Shown here: positions 8,981 to 16,960 of the stretch, in pieces
Layout: every line of letters starts with the position of its first letter
Position numbering within the stretch: the stretch's first letter is position 1
Assembly (NCBI RefSeq): GCF_021088345.1
Contig: NZ_CP088156.1
Coordinates: forward strand, 5,766,001 to 5,830,000
Length of the DNA stretch: 64,000 nt
Source: Bradyrhizobium ontarionense
Lineage (GTDB): Bacteria; Pseudomonadota; Alphaproteobacteria; Rhizobiales; Xanthobacteraceae
Direction of reading: 5' to 3'
Position numbers and translations under genes: made by a program
Notes under the pieces: generated by a model
The model's database searches: none
Told to the model about the DNA's origin: nothing
What the model saw: the letters and a program-made list of their open reading frames with translations, nothing else

Positions 8981-9448
8981 CTACTTGGTCTCGTACGGCT
9001 TCGACGTGCGGACCAGATCGCAGACAGACTCGATAAATAGACGGACAGCTTTGGCATCCCAATTGATTTGATCGATTGGTGCTTCCCAGTACTCTGAAAC
9101 AACATAGGCAACGTGAAGCGCTTTCACGCCGAGGCCCGCGATGGAAAGCGCAGGTGCTGCGATGATTGCCCGCTCGATGGGGTCTAGACGTCGTAACAAA
9201 GCATCGATCTGCTCGCAATCGTCGGATGGTGCCTTTTGCAGAACATGCAGCTCGGCAGCGATCTCCTCGAACTGACGGCCTAACTCGATCAGAACTGAGT
9301 CGTTGCCGGCCCCGTCAGTACTTGAACGAGTTGGGGCTGTGATCGCGGGCTGAGAATTGGTGGGGCTTTGGCGGCTGCCGGGGCAATCGGCGGTGGAACG
9401 ATGTTGGAGGTGAAATTCATTTGGGGCTTGGACCGAATGGACTTTCAT
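8981..9448 (-). CDS. hypothetical protein, divergent from an XRE regulator
   Basis: A 155-residue frame placed at ATG 9448 (the frame extends upstream to 9520 without support). The first 45 residues are Ser/Thr/Pro-rich; the rest is helical with an acidic stretch (EQIDALLRRLDPIERAI) and a C-terminal helix (KAVRLFIESVCDLVRTSKPYETK). I do not recognise it. It faces the XRE gene at 9616 across a region with a large operator dyad, so the regulator may control it. Confidence 0.55.
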   Translation of the reverse strand: MKVHSVQAPNEFHLQHRSTADCPGSRQSPTNSQPAITAPTRSSTDGAGNDSVLIELGRQFEEIAAELHVLQKAPSDDCEQIDALLRRLDPIERAIIAAPALSIAGLGVKALHVAYVVSEYWEAPIDQINWDAKAVRLFIESVCDLVRTSKPYETK

Positions 9449-9534
9449 GGCTGGCCAATGTCCTCTCGACTTCCGGTCGCCAGCTCGGAAAGACAGGTCG
9501 CCCCAAGCCGCGCTATCCACACCGGATTACTTCA

Positions 9535-9578
9535 ATAAGGTGTAAAATAACTCTTTTAAGGGTTGTTTTCAACCTTAT
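9535..9578. promoter_or_regulatory. 44-bp imperfect dyad, likely operator of the XRE gene
   Basis: Left arm from ATAAGGT (9535) and right arm to ACCTTAT (9578) pair over 19 positions with about four mismatches around a TTTTAA centre. The region is AT-rich against a GC-rich background and lies 38 bases before the XRE start, between two divergent genes. Confidence 0.6.
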
Positions 9579-9615
9579 AGTGGCATATCTACAAGAGGCG
9601 TCGAAGGTGGTCGGC

Positions 9616-9852
9616 ATGATCACCTCTCGACAAATCCGAGCCGCAAGAGCGTTGCTGGGCTGGTCCCAACAGCAGCTCGCAGATAGTGCAATCGTGTCTT
9701 TGAACGCTGTTGCGAGGCTCGAAAACGGCGTTGTCGACTCTCGGATCAGTACGGTGCAGTCAGTTCAGAAAGCGCTGGTCAAGGCCGGGATAGAATTTCT
9801 TGATGCCGACCAAAAGGGCGAGGGAGTAAGGCTCAAAAGCCCGAGATCCTAG
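9616..9852 (+). CDS. XRE-family helix-turn-helix regulator
   Basis: A 78-residue protein starting at ATG 9616. The frame is open upstream but the conserved protein begins MITSRQIRAARALLGWSQQQLA, the first two helices of the Cro/C1 fold, followed by the recognition helix (VSLNAVARLENG). The C-terminal part (KALVKAGIEFLDADQKGEGVRL) is the usual tail of this short rhizobial XRE type. It probably represses itself and the divergent gene through the dyad at 9535-9578. Confidence 0.88.
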   Translation: MITSRQIRAARALLGWSQQQLADSAIVSLNAVARLENGVVDSRISTVQSVQKALVKAGIEFLDADQKGEGVRLKSPRS

Positions 9853-10795
9853 TGATTCTGCAGGTCCGTCCGGCACACGTGGTGAACCAGGAAATCCTGG
9901 CCGTCGTCACCGTCGTCCAATTCCGGTTTCCCTGCGCAGCATCGCAGCGATCCCTTTCGTTCCCGTCACGACCATCAATGCGTCGAAGGCCCGTCGATGC
10001 GCTCCGAATCGTTACCCAGCCCAAGGCCGAGTTTTTCGGCGCCGCTTCGGCGTTCACCGCGGGTGGCATCCCCCGTGTCCCACGCGTAGCAATGCGGACG
10101 GTGCCCACAAAATCCGATGGCGGTCACCCCAGGGTCCAAGACTGTCCACGACTCTGGATGTTGGCGCGCTCGAGCGCTGGTCGGCCGACCATGCCGGCGC
10201 TCCTTGTCGTCGTTGGCGTTCAGGGTATTGCAATCACTACGTGTGAGAAGAAGGGCGGGAGCAGTCGGTCGTACTTTGTGCCCATTGATTTGTGAGCGTA
10301 GCGTGTAGCCGAGAGTAGTTTGCCCAATTTTCGGCTTGCTTGGCGGTTAACTTGTTTGACAGTTAAAAGGTATTTGAGATTTGGGCTTTCTCCTCTGTTG
10401 CACTCGATTGGCGCATAAGAAGATGGGTGTTTGCGCCATTGAGCGGGCGAGAAACACGATTGGATATGTCGATGCTGGCAGCGCCTACCGTCCGCGCGAA
10501 TGAACCGATGTGAATACGCTCGATTTTGCTGGGATCGCGAGTCCCTCCCGAGAAGTCTTTGTGTGGGCCGTAGCTCTTTCAAGCTGACCGCCGGAACGTC
10601 TCGGAGCTGATCTCCAACGAGTGCACGATAGCCGACCTTGCCATGATGTAGCTCGTTGGGTCGTTGAGCGGGCGTATTGGGAGTTGCTCCATAAGCTTCC
10701 GAAGCAGTCGATGAGTTGCCAGGCGGAGTGTTTGTGCTGGAGGCGGTGTGAAATACGTCTAATCTTTGATTCGAACAACTTTGGAAACAAGTGTC
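9853..10795. other. stretch without a gene I can support
   Basis: Frames of up to 147 codons (plus) and 275 codons (minus) cross this region, but their translations are Arg/Ser/Pro-rich shadows without domains. The part from 10300 to 10470 is visibly lower in GC than its surroundings. It may be decayed foreign DNA. Confidence 0.5.
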
Positions 10796-11071
10796 ATGCC
10801 GTCCCATCCGCCGGATCCAGATGTAGATGATCTCGCGCCTACCGAGGACAGGCTGACGGCGTATGACGACGAGCACATTTCCACGTATCTGCGCATGCTC
10901 GATGCCGCGGCAGAGGGAGCTGACTGGCGCGAGGTGGCTCGCATCGTTCTTCATATCGACCCCGATCGTGAACCCGAGCGCGCCCGCCGCGCCTACGACA
11001 GTCATCTTGCTCGAGCCAAATGGATGTCGAGCACAGGCTATCGTCATCTCTTGCGGCGTGGGGACGATTGA
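10796..11071 (+). CDS. short DUF2285-like (RovC-type) DNA-binding protein
   Basis: A 91-residue protein; ATG 10796 follows GGAAACAAGTGTC, and an in-frame TTG at 10766 is an alternative start. The core reads YDDEHISTYLRMLDAAAEGADWREVARIVLHIDP and ends with the WMSSTGYRHLL motif. This is the short regulator found just upstream of the longer DUF2285 protein in alphaproteobacterial conjugative elements; I relate it to DUF2285 (RovC-like DNA-binding domain) from memory. Likely a regulator of element genes. Confidence 0.75.
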   Translation: MPSHPPDPDVDDLAPTEDRLTAYDDEHISTYLRMLDAAAEGADWREVARIVLHIDPDREPERARRAYDSHLARAKWMSSTGYRHLLRRGDD

Positions 11072-11241
11072 TACGGACAGCCTTCGGGGCGCTGATCGCT
11101 ATGGTTGAAGAAAGTGTTTAGCTTTCGTTAGGGTATTGCCGTATCAAGATACCTGCTATGCGGTCTCCCGGCGTCTACAACCACAAAGAATCCCAATTGT
11201 TTGGTTGCGATCTTGGCGCGGCTGCAAATGAGGATTGCGTA

Positions 11242-12001
11242 ATGTCGAAATTCGAGTGGCGTTCGTCCGAGGCCTACGATCTGGACCATGCCGCAGATCC
11301 AAATCTTGCCTGGGAGTGCCTACGCCGCAATCCAGACTATCAGCAGGACTACCAATCGCTGGGTGATCCTGAAGCTTGCGCTCCGTCCGAATTCCGTAAC
11401 GATTGGGGGCTCGTCTTTCGCGGCTGATCCCAGCCGCGCGTTCGATGCCCAACCGATTTTTTGGGCGCCAGAGACGCTGCCAACAGTCTTGTCGATGGAC
11501 CAGATGGCGCGGCCGACGTCCGCCGCGTCGTTGGATCTGACTGAGCTTTCGCGAGACCGATTGCGCGCGGCTTCGGATGGCTGGCATGTCGTGTTGTCGC
11601 TTGGCGGCGGAACGCACCGTCTATGGTTGCCGACCGAGCCCGTCAAGCGCATCACGTACAGCGTCAAGCTGCCGCTCGACGAGCACTTCGAAGCACGCGC
11701 CCGTGCCGCCCAGAGGCTCTGGCGGGCGCTGAACGATAAGTCGTTAGGGCCGACTCTGGACGGCCTTACGCCGCCGCAACGTGCGCGTCTTGCGCTGGCG
11801 CTTCGTGCGCTTGACGGTCACCTCGAGGGCGCTTCGTATCGCACTATCGCCGAAGTGATGTTCGGACCCGCACGCGTCCCCGGGCGAACCTGGAAGACGC
11901 ACGACCTTCGCAGTCGAACCATTCGCCTGGTGCAATTGGGTCTGCGGATGATGCGAGGTGGCTATCGCGATCTGCTGCGTCCGCGCCGCAGGGGAAAATA
12001 G
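11242..12001 (+). pseudogene. transcriptional-regulator-like domain + DUF2285 protein, split by a frameshift
   Basis: Frame one starts at ATG 11242 and encodes FEWRSSEAYDLDHAADPNLAWECLRR, the N-terminal regulator-like domain, up to WGLVFRG and a stop at 11425-11427. The expected continuation ADPSRAFDAQPIFWAPE is in the next frame, running to 12001. It contains the DUF2285 core ARLALALRALDGHLEGASYRTIAEVMFG and the tail MMRGGYRDLLRP. Joining the two needs a one-base insertion or two-base deletion near 11415-11425. Family members are normally one protein of about 250 residues. A translational start inside the second frame (ATG 11494) could still give a DUF2285-only product. Sequencing error cannot be excluded. 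Confidence 0.8.
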
Positions 12002-12279
12002 ATAGCACTTGGTCCCGGCTGTCCAAGACCAGCCCGTCCGCGCGCGCGGAATATCAACGATTTCCTAAGCCGTACCGTCCGCTCGATTCGGCTCCCCCGT
12101 CGCACGTGGATGATATTGCGATCCGGGACATTCAAGGAGGTCGATAGCAGGGGATGCTAGGGGGTGCCGAAAACGCGCCTCTGATCTTCGGCATCCCTCC
12201 TTTTGGCACTGCTCCTCCACTGTGACCGTCGACGCGCAACGCTTTTCGTTGCTGCGCCCTGCAGTCCAGGAGTTGCCCC
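12002..12279. other. spacer upstream of the AlpA-like gene
   Basis: About 280 bases without a supported gene. It probably contains the promoter of the HTH-repA unit; no clear operator is seen. CCAGGAG at 12266-12272 is the ribosome site of the next gene. Confidence 0.4.
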
Positions 12280-12582
12280 ATGTCCGATCCGATGGCCGGT
12301 CTGCCGCCACGCTTTCTTAGAACGCCTGAGGCTGCACGCTACCTCGGCCTGTCCGGCCGCACATTGGAAAAGCACCGGACCTATGGCACCGGTCCGACCT
12401 ATCGCAAGATCGGCGGCCGCGTCGTCTACGCGCTCGATGACCTCAAAACCTGGGCTGACCGTGGCACCAAGACGTCGACGGCCGATCCCGGGCAGGGCAC
12501 GGTTCTGCCGGCCAAGAAGCATCCCGGTCTCATTCCCTATGCCGGCAAGGAGCGTCGTGCCGCGCGGACGGGGCGCGCTTGA
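12280..12582 (+). CDS. AlpA/MerR-like helix-turn-helix DNA-binding protein
   Basis: A 100-residue protein from ATG 12280. Residues 9-60 (PRFLRTPEAARYLGLSGRTLEKHRTYG, then GPTYRKIGGRVVYALDDLKTW) form the winged helix-turn-helix typical of excisionase-like proteins. The tail is basic. It lies directly before repA and overlaps it if repA uses the upstream TTG. In this gene order it is a fixed partner of RepA, probably acting in excision, replication or regulation of the element. Confidence 0.88.
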   Translation: MSDPMAGLPPRFLRTPEAARYLGLSGRTLEKHRTYGTGPTYRKIGGRVVYALDDLKTWADRGTKTSTADPGQGTVLPAKKHPGLIPYAGKERRAARTGRA

Positions 12583-12584
12583 GC

Positions 12585-13466
12585 ATGCGGCATTTGCGCA
12601 AATCCGAGCGCGCGCAGCTCGATCTGTTTCGCGCCCTGCCTGGTGATCTGGCGCCGCGTGATGCGCAGGATCTGATGGCCTATCCGTTCTTCTCACTCGC
12701 AAAGAGCAAGCGCGTGGTGCCGATCGATTTCCGCGCGGGATCTGTCGCAATCCGCGTCGAGGCAGTCCCCGAGCACGGCATGGCGACCATCTGGGATGCG
12801 GACGTTCTGATCTGGGCGGCGTCGCAGATCGTCGAAGCGCGTGACGCCGGACTGAAGACGTCGCGCCTGATGGCAGCCACGCCCTACGAGATTCTGACGT
12901 TCGTCGGTCGTGGCACCGGCCTGCGCGACTATGACCGTCTGAAAGCAGGTCTCGACCGTCTGCAGTCGACGACCGTGCTGACCTCGATCCGCCAGCCGAC
13001 GGAGCGCCGGCGGCATCGCTTCTCCTGGATCAACGAGTGGAAAGAGACGGCAGACGCACACGGAAAGCCGTCCGGTCTGCAGCTGATCCTGCCGGATTGG
13101 TTCTATTCGGGCGTGATTGACGATGCGCTCGTGCTGACGATCGACCGCCAATATTTCGCGCTGACGGGCGGTTTGGAGCGCTGGCTTTATCGTCTCGTGC
13201 GCAAGCATGGCGGTCACCAGGACGGCGGCTGGAGCTTCGACCTCGGTTATCTCCATGCCAAGTCCGGCAGCCTCTCGCCGCTCAAGCATTTCGCCTACGA
13301 CCTCCGCGAGATCGTCCGCCGCCAGACATTGCCGGGCTACGAGCTCGTGCTCACGCGCGATCCGGACGGAACCGAGCGGCTGAACTTCGCGGCCGCCGTC
13401 ACGGACCCCATCGCTCGGCGCTTCGCCAAGCATCATCGCTCGAGCCCTGTGGTGGACAAGCTGTGA
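12585..13466 (+). CDS. repA: replication initiator protein A (RepA/RPA family)
   Basis: A 293-residue protein; ATG 12585 chosen, with TTG 12579 overlapping the previous stop as an alternative. The N-terminus (RAQLDLFRALPGDLAPRDAQDLMAYPFFSLAKSKR) and the central winged-helix part (TPYEILTFVGRGTGLRDYDRLKAGLDRL; LTIDRQYFALTGGLERWLYRLVRKHGG) match the RPA initiator family of alphaproteobacterial plasmids and conjugative elements. Three iterons lie just after the gene, where it should bind to start replication of the excised circle. The protein appears intact. Confidence 0.92.
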   Translation: MRHLRKSERAQLDLFRALPGDLAPRDAQDLMAYPFFSLAKSKRVVPIDFRAGSVAIRVEAVPEHGMATIWDADVLIWAASQIVEARDAGLKTSRLMAATPYEILTFVGRGTGLRDYDRLKAGLDRLQSTTVLTSIRQPTERRRHRFSWINEWKETADAHGKPSGLQLILPDWFYSGVIDDALVLTIDRQYFALTGGLERWLYRLVRKHGGHQDGGWSFDLGYLHAKSGSLSPLKHFAYDLREIVRRQTLPGYELVLTRDPDGTERLNFAAAVTDPIARRFAKHHRSSPVVDKL

Positions 13467-13473
13467 ATAGTCT

Positions 13474-13536
13474 CGTGCTATCGGGGACCGGAAGACTCGT
13501 GCCATCGGGGACCGGATCCTCATGCTATCGGGGACC
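13474..13536 (+). repeat. three iteron-like direct repeats downstream of repA
   Basis: Copies at 13474-13489, 13498-13513 and 13521-13536 share the core (T/C)ATCGGGGACC with the lead CGTGC or CATGC. The 23-24 base period places them on one face of the helix after allowing for DNA bending. They begin eight bases after the repA stop. This is the arrangement of a theta-type origin recognised by the adjacent initiator. Confidence 0.75.
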
Positions 13537-13596
13537 AAAATCGGGCTTAAGCCTCTGGCTTGTCGCGCGATTTCGGCCCTCTAACTTACCTAACTG

Positions 13597-13615
13597 CAAA
13601 ATCCTTCGGATTTTG
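13597..13615. promoter_or_regulatory. perfect hairpin in the presumed origin region
   Basis: CAAAATCC (13597-13604) and GGATTTTG (13608-13615) form a perfect 8-bp stem with a TTC loop. It sits between the iterons and the DUF2840 gene and may be a terminator for repA or a structural part of the origin. AT-rich stem bases are unusual in this GC-rich region. Confidence 0.5.
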
Positions 13616-13758
13616 TCTAACGGGCTCCGTCTGTGCCGCAGCTATGGGAGCTTGATGCCCTCGCGCTGGTGGCCATCGGGAACGTTTGAGACGCCCCTTG
13701 TGGGCCCGTGCCGTGCGCTCAGCGCCATCCAGACCCCGTTCAAGCGAGAGATGATCCG

Positions 13759-14223
13759 ATGAGCGAGCTGACGCGCGTCCAGCTGCTATGGCTGCAAGGG
13801 AAGATCGAGAACCGCATCCGCTTCGGCCGAACCGTGCAGGAGCTGCGGCTCGATCACTATCGCCGAGAATTCTCGTTCATACCTGGTAGTGTCTTTGCGT
13901 TCGTCCACTGGTCGTCGAACGACTACGGCACCGTGCTGTCGCGGATCGACATTCTGCAGGCCGTGCGGGCCGGCGAGGCATGCGCGACCGTGCCATTCGT
14001 CGATCCTGGTGCGGCCATTCTGCTGCAGGCGTTCGGCTGGCCGAAGGTCGAGCGGGTGCTGCAGCACATCGACGCGATCGAGGCGCTCGGCATCGATCCA
14101 GTGGACGTCGCACCGGATCACTGGCGGCACGTTCAGAACCGCCTGGCGAGCAACGAGCCGCCGCGTCCGTACACGCCACTGCGGAACCGCGCGTGGCTCC
14201 ATCGTCGGAGCGTCATGCCATGA
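13759..14223 (+). CDS. DUF2840 protein
   Basis: A 154-residue protein from ATG 13759. It contains the sequence FGRTVQELRLDHYRREFSFIPGSVFAFVHWSSNDYGTVLSRIDILQA and a C-terminal helix-rich part, matching the DUF2840 family that always sits between repA and traF in this type of element. Its stop overlaps the traF start (ATGA), so the two are translationally coupled. Function unknown; an accessory of plasmid maintenance or transfer is likely. Confidence 0.85.
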   Translation: MSELTRVQLLWLQGKIENRIRFGRTVQELRLDHYRREFSFIPGSVFAFVHWSSNDYGTVLSRIDILQAVRAGEACATVPFVDPGAAILLQAFGWPKVERVLQHIDAIEALGIDPVDVAPDHWRHVQNRLASNEPPRPYTPLRNRAWLHRRSVMP

Positions 14224-14735
14224 CAAGGCGGCTCCAGATCCTCGTCGCCATGTTTGCCGGCGCTTCGCTATTGGTCGGAGCTGGGCAGCCCCGACCACGT
14301 CCGCTGTTGATCTGGAACGCATCCGAAAGCGTCCCGATAGGGCTCTACACGGTGCAGCCGCTCCGCGAATGGTACGTCACCGAACTCGTCGTCGTCCGCC
14401 CGCAGGATGCGCTGGCCGAATGGCTCGCTGACGGCAGATACCTGCCCAAGGGAGTGCCGATGTTGAAGCGTGTTCTCGCTCTTCCCGGCCAGACCGTTTG
14501 CCGCCGCGACCATGCAATCGCGGTCGATGACGTCGAGGTCGGTGTCGCGCTGCAGAGCGACAGCCGTGGCCGGCCGCTGCCGGACTGGCACGGCTGTCGG
14601 ATCATTGGCGATGATCAGCTCTTCCTTATGAATTGGCAGTCGGACAGTTCGCTGGACGGCCGCTATTTTGGTCTGACTGCGAGGTCGGATGTCATCGGAC
14701 GTGCAGTTCCCCTGTGGACCAGGGAGCCATCATGA
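14220..14735 (+). CDS. traF: TraF-type S26 signal peptidase of conjugation
   Basis: A 171-residue inner-membrane protease. An N-terminal hydrophobic segment (QILVAMFAGASLLVGAG) is followed by the nucleophile motif SESVPIGLY and the general-base lysine motif MLKRVLALPGQ, then the Gly/Asp-rich beta domain (GDDQLFLMN). In IncP-like systems TraF trims and cyclises the TrbC pilin precursor, which fits the trbC gene at 33082. Genes that normally follow traF here (a lytic transglycosylase and relaxase) are absent. Confidence 0.9.
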   Translation: MTRRLQILVAMFAGASLLVGAGQPRPRPLLIWNASESVPIGLYTVQPLREWYVTELVVVRPQDALAEWLADGRYLPKGVPMLKRVLALPGQTVCRRDHAIAVDDVEVGVALQSDSRGRPLPDWHGCRIIGDDQLFLMNWQSDSSLDGRYFGLTARSDVIGRAVPLWTREPS

Positions 14736-15826
14736 TACACTCGGCATGCAAATGAACTGTTCGATCTGGAGTGTCGCCGCCGTGGTTCGGAACGCTTGCG
14801 CAATGCACCTCGCCTGCGCATTTTGCGCCGGGCGGGCCTGCAAAGCTGGTCGTTACCTGAACGAGAAAATCGCGGAGTTGCGAACCATGGCAGTCATGCA
14901 GATGGCGCCGGAATTGCCGCGAGTCGCACGCCTGTTCCGCCTACTCGTTTGTAGCGATTTCTGCATGTACTCTGCTCAGTTTGGGCTCCGACAGGGTACC
15001 GAAGACGGACATCTGATTTACAGCGGCCCGGCAAAAAGTCAGTAGGAGCGCCGAGGTCACCACGTGCTAGAAGCAGACTCAACCTTGACTTTGGTGGCGC
15101 TGCAGCGTCGTAACCCCACGTTAGGGGATGACGATCCTCAGCCTCGACTTGCGCCCTGAGCCGCAATCGGTTTGCGCGAGGCAACCAAGACATTCACATT
15201 CTCGTGCAGCGGCGCCACCGGCGCTCTCGCGGAGCCTTCTGCAATGAGGCTGCACGAATTGCGCACTCGGAAAGCCTGTTTGTTGCAGCGTGATCGCGAC
15301 CTTATCAACGCATCTATTGCAACAGCTGTATGTTCTCGCCGGCTCGGACTGGGCTACTTCAGAAGCGGGGAAAGGCAATGAAAAGGTTCAGGGAAGAGAA
15401 GGAAGAAGTTTTCACACCCTATGCACCTCCGGTGCTGACGCTTCGCGGGCCGCATGCGGCTATCTCATTGGGGTGAAATAAAAAGTTCTCTTCGGTCGAT
15501 GTTTACACAACCAGGCCCGAGTGAATACGGCAGTCTTGCCGGAGGATCGACAAATCAAGGTTCGTCAATCACTTGCCGGCGTTTCGGCGCGTTTACGAAC
15601 GGAATTGCTGGTCTCGCTCTCGATGCATGGAGAGTTTGCCTCGGTTTAGCGCCCCCAAAACTGTCGGCTCTAGCGATCTGCAGTGAAGTTCGCAGATCGC
15701 TTCCTGAGTGCTGCAGATCGATCGCGATGCGCGCAGGGGGTTCGCGGGCCGGCAATCCCGCTTGCGCGATCCGGCAGCCGCTGCAGGCCCGAGAGGCAAC
15801 GTCCAATTTGTCTTCCCGGCTCTCGG
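14736..15826. other. 1.1-kb stretch without a supportable gene
   Basis: Frames on both strands are short and of shadow quality. In related elements transfer genes follow traF on the same strand; here none is recognisable, so backbone genes may have been lost between traF and the minus-strand mobilization module. GC content around 15380-15560 is lower than in flanking genes. Confidence 0.5.
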
Positions 15827-16957
15827 TCAATCCCGCTCGTGCCCGCGGTAGCGGAGCTTGATCCTGACGCCAGACATGCCGGCCGGCTGATCCAACGTGC
15901 GCAGGACCTGGCCGAGGCGGGAGCCGAGTTGAGCGGCGCTGTGGTGCTGGGTTGGCTGACCTGCTGCCAAAGCTGTCGGCGGCGATGGTTGAGCGATCGG
16001 CGAGTGAGCCCGGGCTCGCCCTCCTGGGAGGTCTGCGTGAGAACGGCCGCTGGTGGTGGCGTGCATGTGATCAAGGCTCCTGCCGAGATCAAAGCCCAGC
16101 GCCTTGGCCTCGGCTTGCCAATGGCCGATGAGTTCGCTGAGCTTGGCGTCCTGCTTGGGGCGGCGCGTGCGTAGGGTCGCCAGCTCCATGCCCTTTGGCG
16201 TGCTGTAGCCATGGGCCTTCGCGGCTTCCTCGATCGCCTGCCGCCGCTTGGAGAAGGTACGCTCGACATGGCGCGGGATGGCCGCCACGCGGAACGTGTC
16301 CTTCTGCCGCTCCAGCCGGATGCCTTGCCGTTCGAGCTCTGAAGCCATGGCTTGGCGGTAGGTTGCGCCGGCCTGCTTCTGGGCCTTGTAGAGCTCGCGG
16401 CTGACGATGGCGCCCCAACTGCCGTCGCGGCGCGGGGCGAGGTTGAAAATGAATGTGTGGGTGTGCAGCTGCGGGTCGGATTCGCGGCTAGTGTGGTGAT
16501 CGAACTGCGCCATCAGCAGCCCCGCGGTTCGCTCTCGTATGGCTCCAGCCCGGCCACGCCTGGCCCAGCCGGCGGTGGCTTCCAGCTGAGCGGATGCCGC
16601 CAGCACGGCCGACCGATGAGCCTGCGCGATCATCTGGCGCTCGGGAGCCTCGGAGAGCGCCCAGAGCACCGAGACCGATTTGGGGGCGCTGAAGGTCATG
16701 TCCCAGCCGGCCGCGTGCTCGCGGCCGCGGCCGCCGAGCTGCGCCAGCCGCTCGCCGGTCTTGGGATCGATCCCCCGCAGCGCGGTGTCGAACTCTGTCT
16801 GTGTGACCGGCCCGTCGAGGCTGAGCCGTTCGGCCGCTTTGCCGGTCCAGCGGCCGGGTGGCTCGCCATCACGGCTGTAATAGTCGTCGCGCTGCAGATG
16901 GCTGTAGTAGCGGGAGGCTGAAGCGGCGTTTCCGCGGGCAGAGATCGACGCCACCAT
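15827..16957 (-). CDS. MobF (TrwC-type) relaxase without helicase domain
   Basis: A 376-residue protein starting at ATG 16957. The N-terminus carries the paired tyrosines of MobF relaxases (Y17-Y18 and Y26-Y27 in RYYSHLQRDDYYSRDG), the conserved WDMTFSAPKSVSVLWAL segment and the metal-binding His triad around HTSRESDPQLHTH. All catalytic elements for nicking and strand transfer are therefore present. Full MobF proteins are 900 or more residues with a C-terminal SF1 helicase. This one stops after the relaxase domain plus about 80 residues, ending with a coherent tail (GVRIKLRYRGHERD). It may be a natural short form or an old truncation. It ends the three-gene mobilization unit with the coupling protein and accessory gene. 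Confidence 0.85.
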   Translation of the reverse strand: MVASISARGNAASASRYYSHLQRDDYYSRDGEPPGRWTGKAAERLSLDGPVTQTEFDTALRGIDPKTGERLAQLGGRGREHAAGWDMTFSAPKSVSVLWALSEAPERQMIAQAHRSAVLAASAQLEATAGWARRGRAGAIRERTAGLLMAQFDHHTSRESDPQLHTHTFIFNLAPRRDGSWGAIVSRELYKAQKQAGATYRQAMASELERQGIRLERQKDTFRVAAIPRHVERTFSKRRQAIEEAAKAHGYSTPKGMELATLRTRRPKQDAKLSELIGHWQAEAKALGFDLGRSLDHMHATTSGRSHADLPGGRARAHSPIAQPSPPTALAAGQPTQHHSAAQLGSRLGQVLRTLDQPAGMSGVRIKLRYRGHERD

Positions 16958-16960
16958 GGC

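Noticed and set aside
10220..11047. 275-codon minus-strand frame
   Set aside because: Covers the DUF2285-like gene in antisense and a low-GC spacer; no domain and no ribosome site.
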